From NCBI GenBank assembly GCA_964364885.1, contig CAYIOA010000006.1, positions 1 through 27,875 of the forward strand: a stretch of 27,875 nucleotides of DNA, in the 5' to 3' direction. Positions within the stretch are counted from its first letter, which is position 1; each line of letters starts with the position of its first letter. This DNA comes from UBA73 sp964364885. GTDB lineage: Archaea; Nanobdellota; Nanobdellia; Pacearchaeales; GW2011-AR1. Below the pieces are notes generated by a model. The model was not told the DNA's origin. It worked only from the letters and a program-made list of their open reading frames with translations, and ran no database searches. The position numbers and the translations under genes were made by a program. Below are positions 1 through 7,336 of this stretch, piece after piece.

Positions 1-379
1 AAAGAAGATTCAAGTATTAGTTATTATACTCCTCTTTTCGTAGCAGTATGATTATCAAAAAGTCCTTGTGTATTACCGCACACTAAAGTGTGCGGTTTGT
101 TGGACTCATCAAAGTCCATAGGACTTTGAGTGCCGTCAAGAATCCAACTTTGGAGGATTCTTGAGGTTTGGATGTCCAAAGTTGCATTCATCTGCGCACT
201 GAAGTGCGCAGTTTTCTGCAAAGCAACTTTGGCATAATAAGGCATTCTTTTTGAAGACCTTATTGGGATTTAGGAGGTAGATTATTCTGCCTGAATATCT
301 GCTAAAAGTTCTAGAACTGATTGTTTAAACTCTTCAAAATTTGTACAGAAAAAATTATCAGACAGTCCCGGTCCAAATT
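1..379. other. Gene-free left end
   Basis: I see no convincing gene here. Apart from the hairpin chain at 75-232, the stretch holds a 34-codon minus-strand open run (282-386) just beyond the stop of the neighbouring gene. That run has no start codon and may be a gene remnant. No tRNA or rRNA signature was recognised. Confidence 0.6.
75..232. repeat. Chain of perfect inverted repeats (hairpins)
   Basis: Five stems can be read directly. 75-84 pairs with 87-96 (10 bp, loop AA). 109-117 pairs with 121-129 (9 bp, loop ATA). 136-145 pairs with 155-164 (10 bp, 9-nt loop). 192-200 pairs with 203-211 (9 bp, loop GA). 176-185 pairs with 223-232 (10 bp, enclosing the previous stem). The 9-nt loop of the third hairpin plus its last stem base (145-154) is also complementary to 175-184, so an alternative fold exists. 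The first and fourth stems are variants of one palindrome whose differences are compensated on both arms. The role is unknown: a structured RNA, a palindromic dispersed element or a terminator-like array are all possible. I do not accept the overlapping minus-strand open frame (24-245) as a gene. Confidence 0.75.
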
Positions 380-796
380 CTATAATTTACTTTCCCTAAA
401 CTCGCCTAATCTTTCTTTCAGTTCAGGCAGGGATTCAACAATCTGCATAGAGCCAATAAGTATTGCACTTAAATATTCAAAAGCGTCTTTCACTCGCTCG
501 TCTGTTTTTATTCCGATACACGGTATTCCCTTTGCATAGGCATATCCAATCTCCCAGGCTGTCCCGGCGCCAACATGCAAGCCGTCTAAAGCAGCGACAA
601 CAATATCAACATCCCTAAAACCCTTTATAATATCTCCTTCAAATATCTTTTGAACATCGTCCACGCTCTTTGCAATGCCGACATCTCTATGTGGCAGAAA
701 ACTATCAAATCCGAGAGATTTGCACATTGCGTCTATCTCTTCAAGGAATTCTCTCTCGCTCTCGCTCCTTATTTTTCCGGCTATATACACTTTCAT
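380..796 (-). CDS. Nucleoside 2-deoxyribosyltransferase-like protein
   Basis: A 138-residue protein of the nucleoside 2-deoxyribosyltransferase / DNPH1 type, which cleaves or exchanges the N-glycosidic bond of (deoxy)nucleosides or nucleotides in the cytoplasm. It opens with the strand-loop YIAGKI (residues 4-9). The conserved D71-G72 is followed by GTAWEIGYAYAKGIP (78-92), where E82 is the expected nucleophile of this family. The length is typical for single-domain members. It is divergently transcribed from the GT9 gene, with its own TATA-like box about 25 nt upstream. It may serve nucleotide salvage and need not belong to the glycan locus. Family assignment is firm; the substrate cannot be told from sequence. 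An open run in the -1 frame follows its stop (see findings). Confidence 0.85.
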   Translation of the reverse strand: MKVYIAGKIRSESEREFLEEIDAMCKSLGFDSFLPHRDVGIAKSVDDVQKIFEGDIIKGFRDVDIVVAALDGLHVGAGTAWEIGYAYAKGIPCIGIKTDERVKDAFEYLSAILIGSMQIVESLPELKERLGEFRESKL

Positions 797-817
797 GAAT
801 TTTTGTAAAAACTGAAA

Positions 818-826
818 GTTATAAGT
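818..826 (-). promoter_or_regulatory. TATA-like box for the deoxyribosyltransferase gene
   Basis: On the minus strand this reads ACTTATAAC, centred about 26 nt upstream of the ATG at 796. That spacing fits a leaderless archaeal transcript. Confidence 0.5.
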
Positions 827-835
827 CTTTGGATA

Positions 836-847
836 AACTTAAAAAAC
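836..847 (+). promoter_or_regulatory. TATA-like box for the GT9 gene
   Basis: AACTTAAAAAAC is centred about 25 nt before the ATG at 867, the recurrent spacing in this window. Confidence 0.5.
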
Positions 848-866
848 CGGCCGCCAACTAATTTCA

Positions 867-1865
867 ATGAAAAAGATATTAATAATAAAACTCGGTGCAA
901 TAGGAGATGTTCTAAGAACAATACCTCTCGCAAAAACTTTGAAAGAAATCTATCCAGGTTCAAATATAACCTGGCTCACACTGCCGAAAACACTTGATGT
1001 TCTAAAAAATAGTCCGCACATAGATAAAGTTCTCTCATTGCCATATATTCAAAATGAAAAATTTGACATGCTCTACAATCTTGACATAGACAAAGAAGCA
1101 ACCGAGCTCGCAGTTAAAATATCTGCAGATAAAAAATACGGGTTTTTCTCTGAAAACGGATATTTATCCGCTTTCAATCTTGGAGCAGAGTATTATCTAA
1201 ACACAGTATTTGATGATTCTTTTAAAAAAAACAACACGAAAACAATGGAGGAAATAATGTTCCAGACTGCTGAAATTTCTTATAGAAAGCAGCACGTCCC
1301 TATAATTCTGGGAGATGAGCAGATAAGATATGCTGAAAATTACCTCTCAAAAGAAAATCCAGATGTAAAAAACCTGCTTGGAATTTATTTTGGCGCTTCC
1401 TCAAGATGGCCCTCCAAAGCCTGGCATGAGAATAATGTAAAAGAATTTGTCGGAAAAGCTCTAAATGAAGGGTATTCTATACTTTTATTAGGCGGTCCAA
1501 ATGAGAAAAATATATACGAAAAAATATCAGAAGAATTTAGGCATGCACAAAAAGTTTATACAATGGACATAAACAACAGCGTTTTAGAATTTGCATCTCT
1601 CGTTAATTTATGCAAAGCAGTTGTAACAACCGACACAATGGCTTTGCACGTTGCTCTTGCTCTAAAAAAGCAGACAATAGGATTATTTTTTTGCACCTCT
1701 CCTGACGAAATAGAAGGATATGGCTTGCTAAAAAAAATATTCTCGCCGATGCTTGCTGATTTTTTCCCGGAGAAAATGGACCAGTATAATGAGGAATTAA
1801 CAAAAAGCATAACACCTGATAAAGTTTTATCAGCCCTGAAAGAAATAAATCCTGCAAGTCAATAA
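867..1865 (+). CDS. Glycosyltransferase family 9 (heptosyltransferase-like)
   Basis: A 332-residue GT-B enzyme of family GT9, the family of bacterial ADP-heptose:LPS heptosyltransferases (WaaC/WaaF). The N-terminus KILIIKLGAIGDVLRTIP (residues 3-20) is the family hallmark, and D14 aligns with the catalytic Asp of WaaC. The C-terminal half has the donor-site elements LLLGGPNE and TTDTMALHVALAL, the usual nucleotide-sugar binding region. Length is normal for the family. The next gene, 31 nt downstream, is an RfaE2-like nucleotidyltransferase, which in bacteria makes the ADP-heptose donor. That pairing suggests this enzyme adds a heptose or a related sugar to a lipid-linked or surface glycan. 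There is no LPS in archaea, so the acceptor must differ from the bacterial one. Family firm, donor inferred. Confidence 0.88.
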   Translation: MKKILIIKLGAIGDVLRTIPLAKTLKEIYPGSNITWLTLPKTLDVLKNSPHIDKVLSLPYIQNEKFDMLYNLDIDKEATELAVKISADKKYGFFSENGYLSAFNLGAEYYLNTVFDDSFKKNNTKTMEEIMFQTAEISYRKQHVPIILGDEQIRYAENYLSKENPDVKNLLGIYFGASSRWPSKAWHENNVKEFVGKALNEGYSILLLGGPNEKNIYEKISEEFRHAQKVYTMDINNSVLEFASLVNLCKAVVTTDTMALHVALALKKQTIGLFFCTSPDEIEGYGLLKKIFSPMLADFFPEKMDQYNEELTKSITPDKVLSALKEINPASQ

Positions 1866-1866
1866 T

Positions 1867-1877
1867 CTTTAAATATG
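1867..1877 (+). promoter_or_regulatory. TATA-like box for the first nucleotidyltransferase gene
   Basis: CTTTAAATATG is centred about 25 nt before the ATG at 1897. It overlaps the end of the GT9 gene region, so this gene may be transcribed independently. Confidence 0.55.
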
Positions 1878-1896
1878 CTCAAAATTAAAACAGCTA

Positions 1897-2412
1897 ATGA
1901 ATAAAGAGGATATAAAATACTTCTGCTCAGACATCAGGCACAAATTATTTTTTAATCCCTTTGAACTAAAGCCGATAATAGAGAGAAGGCATAAAAGAGG
2001 AGAAACAATTGTCTTCGGCAACGGATGTTTTGACATACTTCATGTAGGGCATGCTCGTTACTTATACGCTGCAAAATCACTTGGAGACGCTTTAATCGTA
2101 GCTGTAAACACCGACGACTCAATGGCGAGAATAAAACCTGACAGAAAGCCGGTAACGCCGGATTACGAGCGTCTTGAAATGATTGCTTCTTTTGGTGCTG
2201 TTGACTATGTTGTTCCTATGGAGCAGAATGATCCTTGTTTTCTGATTGACCTTTACAAGCCAAACATACACACAAAGGGCCCGGATTACAAAGGAAGGGT
2301 TTTTCCAGAAATACCAGTTGTCGAAAGCTACGGCGGAAGAATAGAATTTGTCGGCGACCCGAAGAATCACAGCACGACCCAAGTTCTTCACACAATTAGA
2401 AATTCTGGATGA
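1897..2412 (+). CDS. RfaE2-like sugar-1-phosphate nucleotidyltransferase
   Basis: A 171-residue cytidylyltransferase-fold enzyme resembling the C-terminal domain of HldE (RfaE2), which joins heptose 1-phosphate to a nucleotide (ADP in bacteria). After an extra N-terminal segment of about 35 residues comes FGNGCFDILHVGHARYL (40-56), with the nucleotide-binding HxGH at 49-52. Then come the VNTDDS strand (70-75), the KGPDY motif (127-131) matching the K-G-x-D-Y of HldE, and the C-terminal STTQ (159-162). Residue positions where HldE has basic residues after KGxDY are less conserved. It lies directly behind the GT9 gene, so it probably makes that enzyme's donor. This is the first of three such domains in the window. 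Nucleotide and sugar specificity are unproven. Confidence 0.85.
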   Translation: MNKEDIKYFCSDIRHKLFFNPFELKPIIERRHKRGETIVFGNGCFDILHVGHARYLYAAKSLGDALIVAVNTDDSMARIKPDRKPVTPDYERLEMIASFGAVDYVVPMEQNDPCFLIDLYKPNIHTKGPDYKGRVFPEIPVVESYGGRIEFVGDPKNHSTTQVLHTIRNSG

Positions 2413-2532
2413 TTAGGAAAGAATATTAGCCGACATTTTAAAGAGGAACTTCGCGATTTATCGGATGAATCTTTAATACAAATACATGAACCGTCTTTTC
2501 CAATTTCAATAAATCAGTTAAGTCCAATGCCA

Positions 2533-3870
2533 TCACAAGAAATAATCATGCAATTCTTCCCCGGGTTTTAATTTCGCCAGCGAAGAAGGATTATTTACAG
2601 CTTCTTCTATCAAATTTTCAATAAACCAGTTGGCGTCGTTGTACATGCAAACAACATTCCTGCAGATTTTTGATGCGTCAAAAGTCTTAATCTTCTCCGC
2701 AAGTTTTATCAAAGAAGCATTTGAGCCATTCTCAGCTTCATTTAAATACGCTTCCTTGTCAGATATTTTAGCGCTTGCTTCAGCCCTGTATCCTGGACAA
2801 ATAACAACCCCTCTTATTCCCAAAACCTGCCTGAAATAAGACATATGGCACTCTTTTGGCTGTTTAGTATATCTTTCTTCTTCGCCCTCTAAAAGAACGC
2901 GCAGGTTAGAGCTTACTGCTACTTTAAATTTATCATTCTCTATTCTTTTAGCTTCATCTATCTTTCCTCTAATTCTATCAATTACATCTCTGTAATCGCT
3001 TCTTTTTTTATCAAGTCCAATTCTCTCCGCGTTATGCTCTTCATCTCTCTCCAAGAACGCTTTCAAAGATAGAAAACTAAATCTGCTTTCTCTTGCCCTG
3101 TAAGCAGTAGGAACTATTTCTTCTATGTTTTCTTCAATATAGCTCTTGTTTATCCGCGCACCAGGCCATGTGACTATGTACGAGAAGCCCATATTCAATT
3201 CAGGATAAACTCTCTTTAGCTCTCTGACATTCTCACAAATTTGCTCAAGCGTAATAGGAACTTTGTTTTTTTGTTTCAGCGGAATCATCTTTCCTTTTGG
3301 GAGGTGCATTGCCTGAAATTTTTCTTCTGAAGCAGAATCCAGAGAAAGTCTTATCCAGTCTTTCTCGCCAAGAAGATGTGCAACATTGGCAATTTTTTCC
3401 ATGCCTGTTCCATTACTGACAATAGCCACTTGAATTTCTCTCTCTTTTGCAAACCCAACCAAATCTTCAAACTCTCTGTATAAAGTAGGCTCTCCCCCGC
3501 CTATTATAATAACTGATTTCAAACCTCTTTCATACATCATTCCAAGACGCTTTGCAAGTTTGTCATAATCATATTTCTCTCCGGTATTCAAGATATCCTT
3601 GTCAACGCAATGCGGGCACTGGTAATTACAGGCGCTCGTCGGATCCAAATTTATTGAAACAGGAGCTCTATCAGGTATTTTAGAATATAAAGACTCTGTA
3701 TTCGGAGATTGTCTTGTTTCTGCCTGCCATTGCACATAATCAACTAAATGCGGAAAAACAGAGGGCTGCATAAGCTTTGAAATAAAGTCAAATTTCTTCT
3801 CTTTTCTTATTTCTCCTTGTTGAGAGTTATCCTCTTTTTCGTCCAATAAACTTAGGGGCATTGATGCCAT
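2533..3870 (-). CDS. Radical SAM protein with C-terminal Cys cluster
   Basis: A 445-residue radical SAM enzyme. The [4Fe-4S]/SAM motif is C81-x3-C85-x2-C88 (CNYQCPHC), followed by the GGGEPT SAM-binding turn (124-129) and an SNGTG segment (152-156). Further cysteines at 341, 358, 403 and 408 suggest a SPASM/twitch-like auxiliary cluster domain, as in enzymes acting on peptides or on some sugar and cofactor precursors. The first 70 residues are charged and not recognised. The gene is divergent from the secreted repeat protein and its 3' end faces the nucleotidyltransferase gene. The substrate is unknown. A role in modifying a sugar or a surface peptide is a guess from context only. The start at 3870 is supported by a TATA-like box about 25 nt upstream; M4 is an alternative. 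Confidence 0.85.
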   Translation of the reverse strand: MASMPLSLLDEKEDNSQQGEIRKEKKFDFISKLMQPSVFPHLVDYVQWQAETRQSPNTESLYSKIPDRAPVSINLDPTSACNYQCPHCVDKDILNTGEKYDYDKLAKRLGMMYERGLKSVIIIGGGEPTLYREFEDLVGFAKEREIQVAIVSNGTGMEKIANVAHLLGEKDWIRLSLDSASEEKFQAMHLPKGKMIPLKQKNKVPITLEQICENVRELKRVYPELNMGFSYIVTWPGARINKSYIEENIEEIVPTAYRARESRFSFLSLKAFLERDEEHNAERIGLDKKRSDYRDVIDRIRGKIDEAKRIENDKFKVAVSSNLRVLLEGEEERYTKQPKECHMSYFRQVLGIRGVVICPGYRAEASAKISDKEAYLNEAENGSNASLIKLAEKIKTFDASKICRNVVCMYNDANWFIENLIEEAVNNPSSLAKLKPGEELHDYFL

Positions 3871-3890
3871 GCTTCTTTTGTAAGAAAGAG

Positions 3891-3900
3891 ATTATATAAA
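3891..3900 (-). promoter_or_regulatory. TATA-like box for the radical SAM gene
   Basis: TTTATATAAT on the minus strand, centred about 25 nt before the ATG at 3870. Confidence 0.55.
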
Positions 3901-3937
3901 TATTTCTGGATAAGACAAAATCCGAGAAAACGAAAGA

Positions 3938-3965
3938 TATATATATATATCAAAATTTATTAAAC
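3938..3965 (+). promoter_or_regulatory. TATA region for the repeat-protein gene
   Basis: An alternating (AT) run (about 3938-3950) and TTTATTAAAC (3956-3965) lie upstream of the ATG at 3987. The second has the -25 spacing typical of this window. The first would give a short leader carrying GGGTAAG just before the ATG. I cannot tell which is used. Confidence 0.45.
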
Positions 3966-3986
3966 AATTAATAATAAAAGGGTAAG

Positions 3987-5660
3987 ATGAAAAAGAGGAA
4001 TAAATTTATCTTTATTTTCTTGGGGTTAACTTTGCTTTTGTCTATGCCATTTGCTTCCGCAGGCTTTTTCTCTGATTTATTTAATAAATTCTTCGGGAAG
4101 AGAGTGCAATTAAGTCCTGGAGATGACGGCTATGGTTGTTTCGATCCAGATGGTCCAGATGGAATTTATGGGAAAACAACTGTAACAGACAGCGGTGGGA
4201 ACACAGGAACAGATTATTGTATAAATTCAGGAACAAGAGGAAAACTTACTTCATATGTATACGAGCAATATTGCGACTACGGAACAATAGAGCAGAAAAA
4301 GATACAATGTCCTTATGGTTGTGTTGATGGAGCATGCAAGTACGCTAAGAGCGCAACTCTCAAGCTACAAACTGTCATAAATGACACATCCTCTTTCACA
4401 AGCAGCACAATAGAATTCATAGACATAAACACATTAAAGACCGAAAAAGCAATCATCACTTCAGATGGTTTAGGCACCATTATTGTTTTAGCAAGATCGT
4501 ACGTTATCAACTATCGTGATAATAGAAATGTTGCAGAAGATGAAGCTGTCTTTATACAAGGAAGAACTTTATACAAAGGAGATGTTATTACTTTTCCAAT
4601 CTGCACAGACACTGACGGAGGATTAAACTATTTTGTATTAGGAGCTGTTACTCCAGCAAACACTACATCTTACTACCTTGACGCGTGCCAGAATTCAGAC
4701 CTTCTTAAAGAGGGCTCTTGCACCATATTCACAGAGAACAAACTTTGCAGTTCTCTTGGTAATTACGTTTGTCAAAACGGAGTCTGCATATCTCCTCCAC
4801 CTCAGCCAGACAGCGTAACTCTTCAGCTAAAAACCGTTATGAATGACACCAGCTCTTTCACAAGTAGCACAATAGAATTCATGAACATAAATACATTACA
4901 AATGACAAGAGCAATTGTAACAGCAGATGGAATAGGAACTATTAATGTTTTAGGAATATCATATCCAATTAGTTATCGTGATAATAGAAATGTTGCAAAT
5001 GACGAATATGTAAAAATAGCAGGCAAAACCCTCTATAAAGGAGACACTATAATTCTTCCTCCACCTCAGCCAGACAGCGTAACTCTTCAGCTAAAAACCG
5101 TTATGAATGACACCAGCTCTTTCACAAGTAGCACAATAGAATTCATGAACATAAATACATTACAAATGACAAGAGCAATTGTAACAGCAGATGGAATAGG
5201 AACTATTAATGTTTTAGGAATATCATATCCAATTAGTTATCGTGATAATAGAAATGTTGCAAATGACGAATATGTAAAAATAGCAGGCAAAACCCTCTAT
5301 AAAGGAGACACTATAATTCTTCCTCCACCTCAGCCAGACCTCTCAATCTCACATATAAACTCTTCAGAGTATTATCTTCTTATAGGAAATTCAACAATTA
5401 AAAGAGTTCTTATTTCAGCAACAATCAAGAACATCGGGGGTGGTGATGCAGGAGCCTTTAATATTTTTATTCAGGGATTAAACCTCACAAGAGATTCTAA
5501 TTACGGAGGATTGACACCAGGCAACTATGTTACTATTCTAGATGATTACACCTGTTCATCTCCGCATTTCTATAACATAACTCTAGACCGCTTCAACACA
5601 GTCAGCGAAACAAACGAGAACAATAACAAAGCTTCACTCTTTATAGATTGTATTATATAG
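3987..5660 (+). CDS. Secreted repeat protein with C-terminal CARDB domain
   Basis: A 557-residue exported protein of no known function. A Sec signal peptide (KKR then a hydrophobic stretch, cleavage near A25) is followed by GFFSDLFNKFFGKR (26-39). Then come a Cys-containing DGG module (51-117), a beta-rich repeat A (122-203), a second DGG module (206-267), repeats B (270-357) and C (358-445), and a CARDB-like domain (451-557). CARDB is an Ig-like adhesion fold; its signature here is the late TNENNNKASLFIDC. Repeats B and C are identical even in DNA. At least eight N-x-S/T sequons are visible, so it is a plausible substrate of the STT3 enzyme encoded in this window. No C-terminal membrane anchor is seen. 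It probably sits on or near the cell surface. Exported status is firm, role unknown. Confidence 0.8.
   Translation: MKKRNKFIFIFLGLTLLLSMPFASAGFFSDLFNKFFGKRVQLSPGDDGYGCFDPDGPDGIYGKTTVTDSGGNTGTDYCINSGTRGKLTSYVYEQYCDYGTIEQKKIQCPYGCVDGACKYAKSATLKLQTVINDTSSFTSSTIEFIDINTLKTEKAIITSDGLGTIIVLARSYVINYRDNRNVAEDEAVFIQGRTLYKGDVITFPICTDTDGGLNYFVLGAVTPANTTSYYLDACQNSDLLKEGSCTIFTENKLCSSLGNYVCQNGVCISPPPQPDSVTLQLKTVMNDTSSFTSSTIEFMNINTLQMTRAIVTADGIGTINVLGISYPISYRDNRNVANDEYVKIAGKTLYKGDTIILPPPQPDSVTLQLKTVMNDTSSFTSSTIEFMNINTLQMTRAIVTADGIGTINVLGISYPISYRDNRNVANDEYVKIAGKTLYKGDTIILPPPQPDLSISHINSSEYYLLIGNSTIKRVLISATIKNIGGGDAGAFNIFIQGLNLTRDSNYGGLTPGNYVTILDDYTCSSPHFYNITLDRFNTVSETNENNNKASLFIDCII
4350..4595 (+). repeat. Diverged first copy of the beta-repeat
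   Basis: Encodes residues 122-203 of the secreted protein. It shares NDTSSFTSSTIEF and the YRDNRNVA core with the two later copies but has many substitutions, so this duplication is old. Confidence 0.8.
4794..5339 (+). repeat. Perfect 264-bp tandem duplication
   Basis: Units 4794-5057 and 5058-5321 appear identical base for base. The start of a third unit (18 bp, encoding PPPQPD) follows at 5322-5339. Each unit encodes 88 residues in frame. Identity at synonymous sites indicates a very recent duplication, gene conversion, or an assembly effect. Confidence 0.9.
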
Positions 5661-5684
5661 AAGTTCTCAAATAATTATATAAAT

Positions 5685-5694
5685 CTTTTTAAGC
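5685..5694 (+). promoter_or_regulatory. TATA-like box for the SDR gene
   Basis: CTTTTTAAGC is centred 25 nt before the ATG at 5715. Confidence 0.5.
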
Positions 5695-5714
5695 AAGGAC
5701 TATAAACAAACACC

Positions 5715-6449
5715 ATGAAGCTTGAGAATAAATTAGCGTTAATTACAGGAAGCTCTTCAGGCGTGGGGGCTGCAATTGTCAGAGAGTTCGCAGGAGAAGG
5801 AGCAGATGTTATTCTGAATTACAGGGGAGATGAAAGAAAAATTTTTAAAAATCTTGGAGAAGCATATTACACTGAGGCAATAAAAGCAGATGTCTCCAAA
5901 GTTGACGAGCTTAAACAAATGTTTGAGCATATTAAGGAAAAATACGGGAGGCTTGACATTTTAGTCAACAACGCAGCAGTATATCCAAGGCATGATTTCT
6001 TTCAAGCAACAGAAGAATCCTACAACAAAGTAATGGACACAAATCTAAAAAGCGTTTTTTTTGCATCCCAATTAGCAGGAAGACTAATGCTTGAGCAAAA
6101 AAGCGGAGCAATAATAAATATTTCTTCAAATTCAGGATTAATGCCAAAAAAAGATAAAGGAATAGAATATGCTTTATCAAAGGCAGGAGTTGTTTATCTT
6201 ACAAAATCTTTAGCATTAACCTTGGCGCCATATGTAAGAGTAAACTGCATAGCCCCGGGATTTATAGACACAAAAATGTCTGTTTACGCCAATGACAGCG
6301 AGATAAAAAGAGAGATAGAGGGGAAAATACCTCTGGGAAGAACAAATTCCCCGGGAGACATATCAAAAACAGCTCTTTTCTTGGCGTCTGATGACTCAAA
6401 AAATATCACAGGGCAGGTATTTGTAATAGACGGAGGTTACTCCTTATAA
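5715..6449 (+). CDS. Short-chain dehydrogenase/reductase (classical SDR)
   Basis: A 244-residue classical SDR, the usual length for FabG-like and sugar or alcohol dehydrogenases. It has the Rossmann TGSSSGVG (11-18), the NNAA motif (85-88), the active-site N110, serine S138, and Y152-x3-K156 (YALSK). The ending GQVFVIDGGYSL is typical. R37 after the second strand suggests NADP(H) preference, as in many family members. It is a cytoplasmic oxidoreductase whose substrate cannot be told from sequence. Placed between surface-protein and methyltransferase genes and near the sugar cluster, it may reduce a keto-sugar intermediate, but a housekeeping role is equally possible. It has its own promoter-like box. 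Confidence 0.88.
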   Translation: MKLENKLALITGSSSGVGAAIVREFAGEGADVILNYRGDERKIFKNLGEAYYTEAIKADVSKVDELKQMFEHIKEKYGRLDILVNNAAVYPRHDFFQATEESYNKVMDTNLKSVFFASQLAGRLMLEQKSGAIINISSNSGLMPKKDKGIEYALSKAGVVYLTKSLALTLAPYVRVNCIAPGFIDTKMSVYANDSEIKREIEGKIPLGRTNSPGDISKTALFLASDDSKNITGQVFVIDGGYSL

Positions 6450-6492
6450 CCTAATAAAAACAAATAAATACTATTTATTATAATAAATTAAA

Positions 6493-7296
6493 ATGAAACT
6501 AAAACAAGGATTGCAGATGATAAAGATTGTGAAGAATTATCCGCTCTATTTCAGAGATTATTTCAGAATAATCAGCAATGGTTACATAACTTACAATTTA
6601 AGAAATGGCTTAAAATTCCGAGTGCGCGCAAAAACAACAGACAGGGAAGCACTAAATGAAATTTGGGTTTATAACATCTATCTTAAGAACGGCTTCGATA
6701 TAAACAAAGACGATTTAATTATTGATATAGGCGGGCACGTAGGTTTATTTTCAATACTTGCCTCAAAAAAAGCGCCAAATGGAAAAGTATATGTCTTCGA
6801 GCCAGACCCGGAAAACTACGAATTATTAAATTTTAATATCTCAGCTAATAAAGCCGATAATATAATCCCAATAAAGAAAGCAGTCTCATTCAAAAATGAA
6901 TCAAGGGACCTCTTTCTATCAGAAGAAAATCAGGAGGCGCACTCTTTTTTCAACAAAAGCAAAAACCCTCAGAAGATAACTGTTGAAACAATCGCATTAA
7001 AAGATTTTATGAGCAAAAGCAGAATTTCTAAAGTAGACTTTTTAAAAATAGACTGCGAGGGCGCTGAGTACGAGATATTGTACAACTGTCCGCAGGATAT
7101 CTTAAAGAAGATAAGCAAAATAAGTATGGAATATCACAATTTAAATAGCATTCTTGAGAAAAGAGGGTTATCTAAAAATGCCCCTGAAAAATACAATGGA
7201 GAAGACTTAAAGTCCTTTTTGGAAAAATCCGGATTTAATGTTTTATTAAATCCATACAGCAAGAGGAGAGGGATGATATATGCAAGCAGGATATAA
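6493..7296 (+). CDS. FkbM-family SAM methyltransferase
   Basis: A 267-residue FkbM-family O-methyltransferase. After a roughly 70-residue N-terminal segment comes the SAM motif DLIIDIGGHVGLFS (74-87), the acidic motif VFEPDPENY (101-109) and the family-typical DFLKIDCEGAEYEIL. FkbM enzymes methylate hydroxyl groups on sugars and polyketides. Archaeal members are common in glycan clusters, so sugar O-methylation of the surface glycan is the likely role. The gene lies 43 nt after the SDR gene with an AT-rich promoter-like stretch between. M10 (ATG at 6520) is an alternative start. A second FkbM gene lies at 15431. Confidence 0.85.
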   Translation: MKLKQGLQMIKIVKNYPLYFRDYFRIISNGYITYNLRNGLKFRVRAKTTDREALNEIWVYNIYLKNGFDINKDDLIIDIGGHVGLFSILASKKAPNGKVYVFEPDPENYELLNFNISANKADNIIPIKKAVSFKNESRDLFLSEENQEAHSFFNKSKNPQKITVETIALKDFMSKSRISKVDFLKIDCEGAEYEILYNCPQDILKKISKISMEYHNLNSILEKRGLSKNAPEKYNGEDLKSFLEKSGFNVLLNPYSKRRGMIYASRI

Positions 7297-7306
7297 CTAT
7301 AATAAT

Positions 7307-7317
7307 CTTTAAAAATC
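7307..7317 (+). promoter_or_regulatory. TATA-like box for the sugar operon
   Basis: CTTTAAAAATC is centred 25 nt before the ATG at 7337. It probably drives the four closely packed genes from 7337 to 10665. Confidence 0.6.
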
Positions 7318-7336
7318 CATACACTTCTCTTATTAA

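Noticed and set aside
24..245. 73-codon minus-strand open frame over the hairpin chain
   Set aside because: It is fully explained by the palindromic repeats, has no recognisable domain, and has no promoter-like box with the spacing seen for real genes.
321..539. Plus-strand open frame
   Set aside because: Antisense to the end of the deoxyribosyltransferase gene, with low-complexity composition.
867..1865. A bacterial LPS heptosyltransferase, implying a Gram-negative host
   Set aside because: Promoter layout, STT3, Alg7-type transferase and dolichyl-phosphate sugar synthases point to an archaeon; GT9 membership alone does not imply LPS.
4794..5339. Possible CRISPR array
   Set aside because: The repeats are 264 bp, directly adjacent, in frame and encode a domain; there are no spacers.
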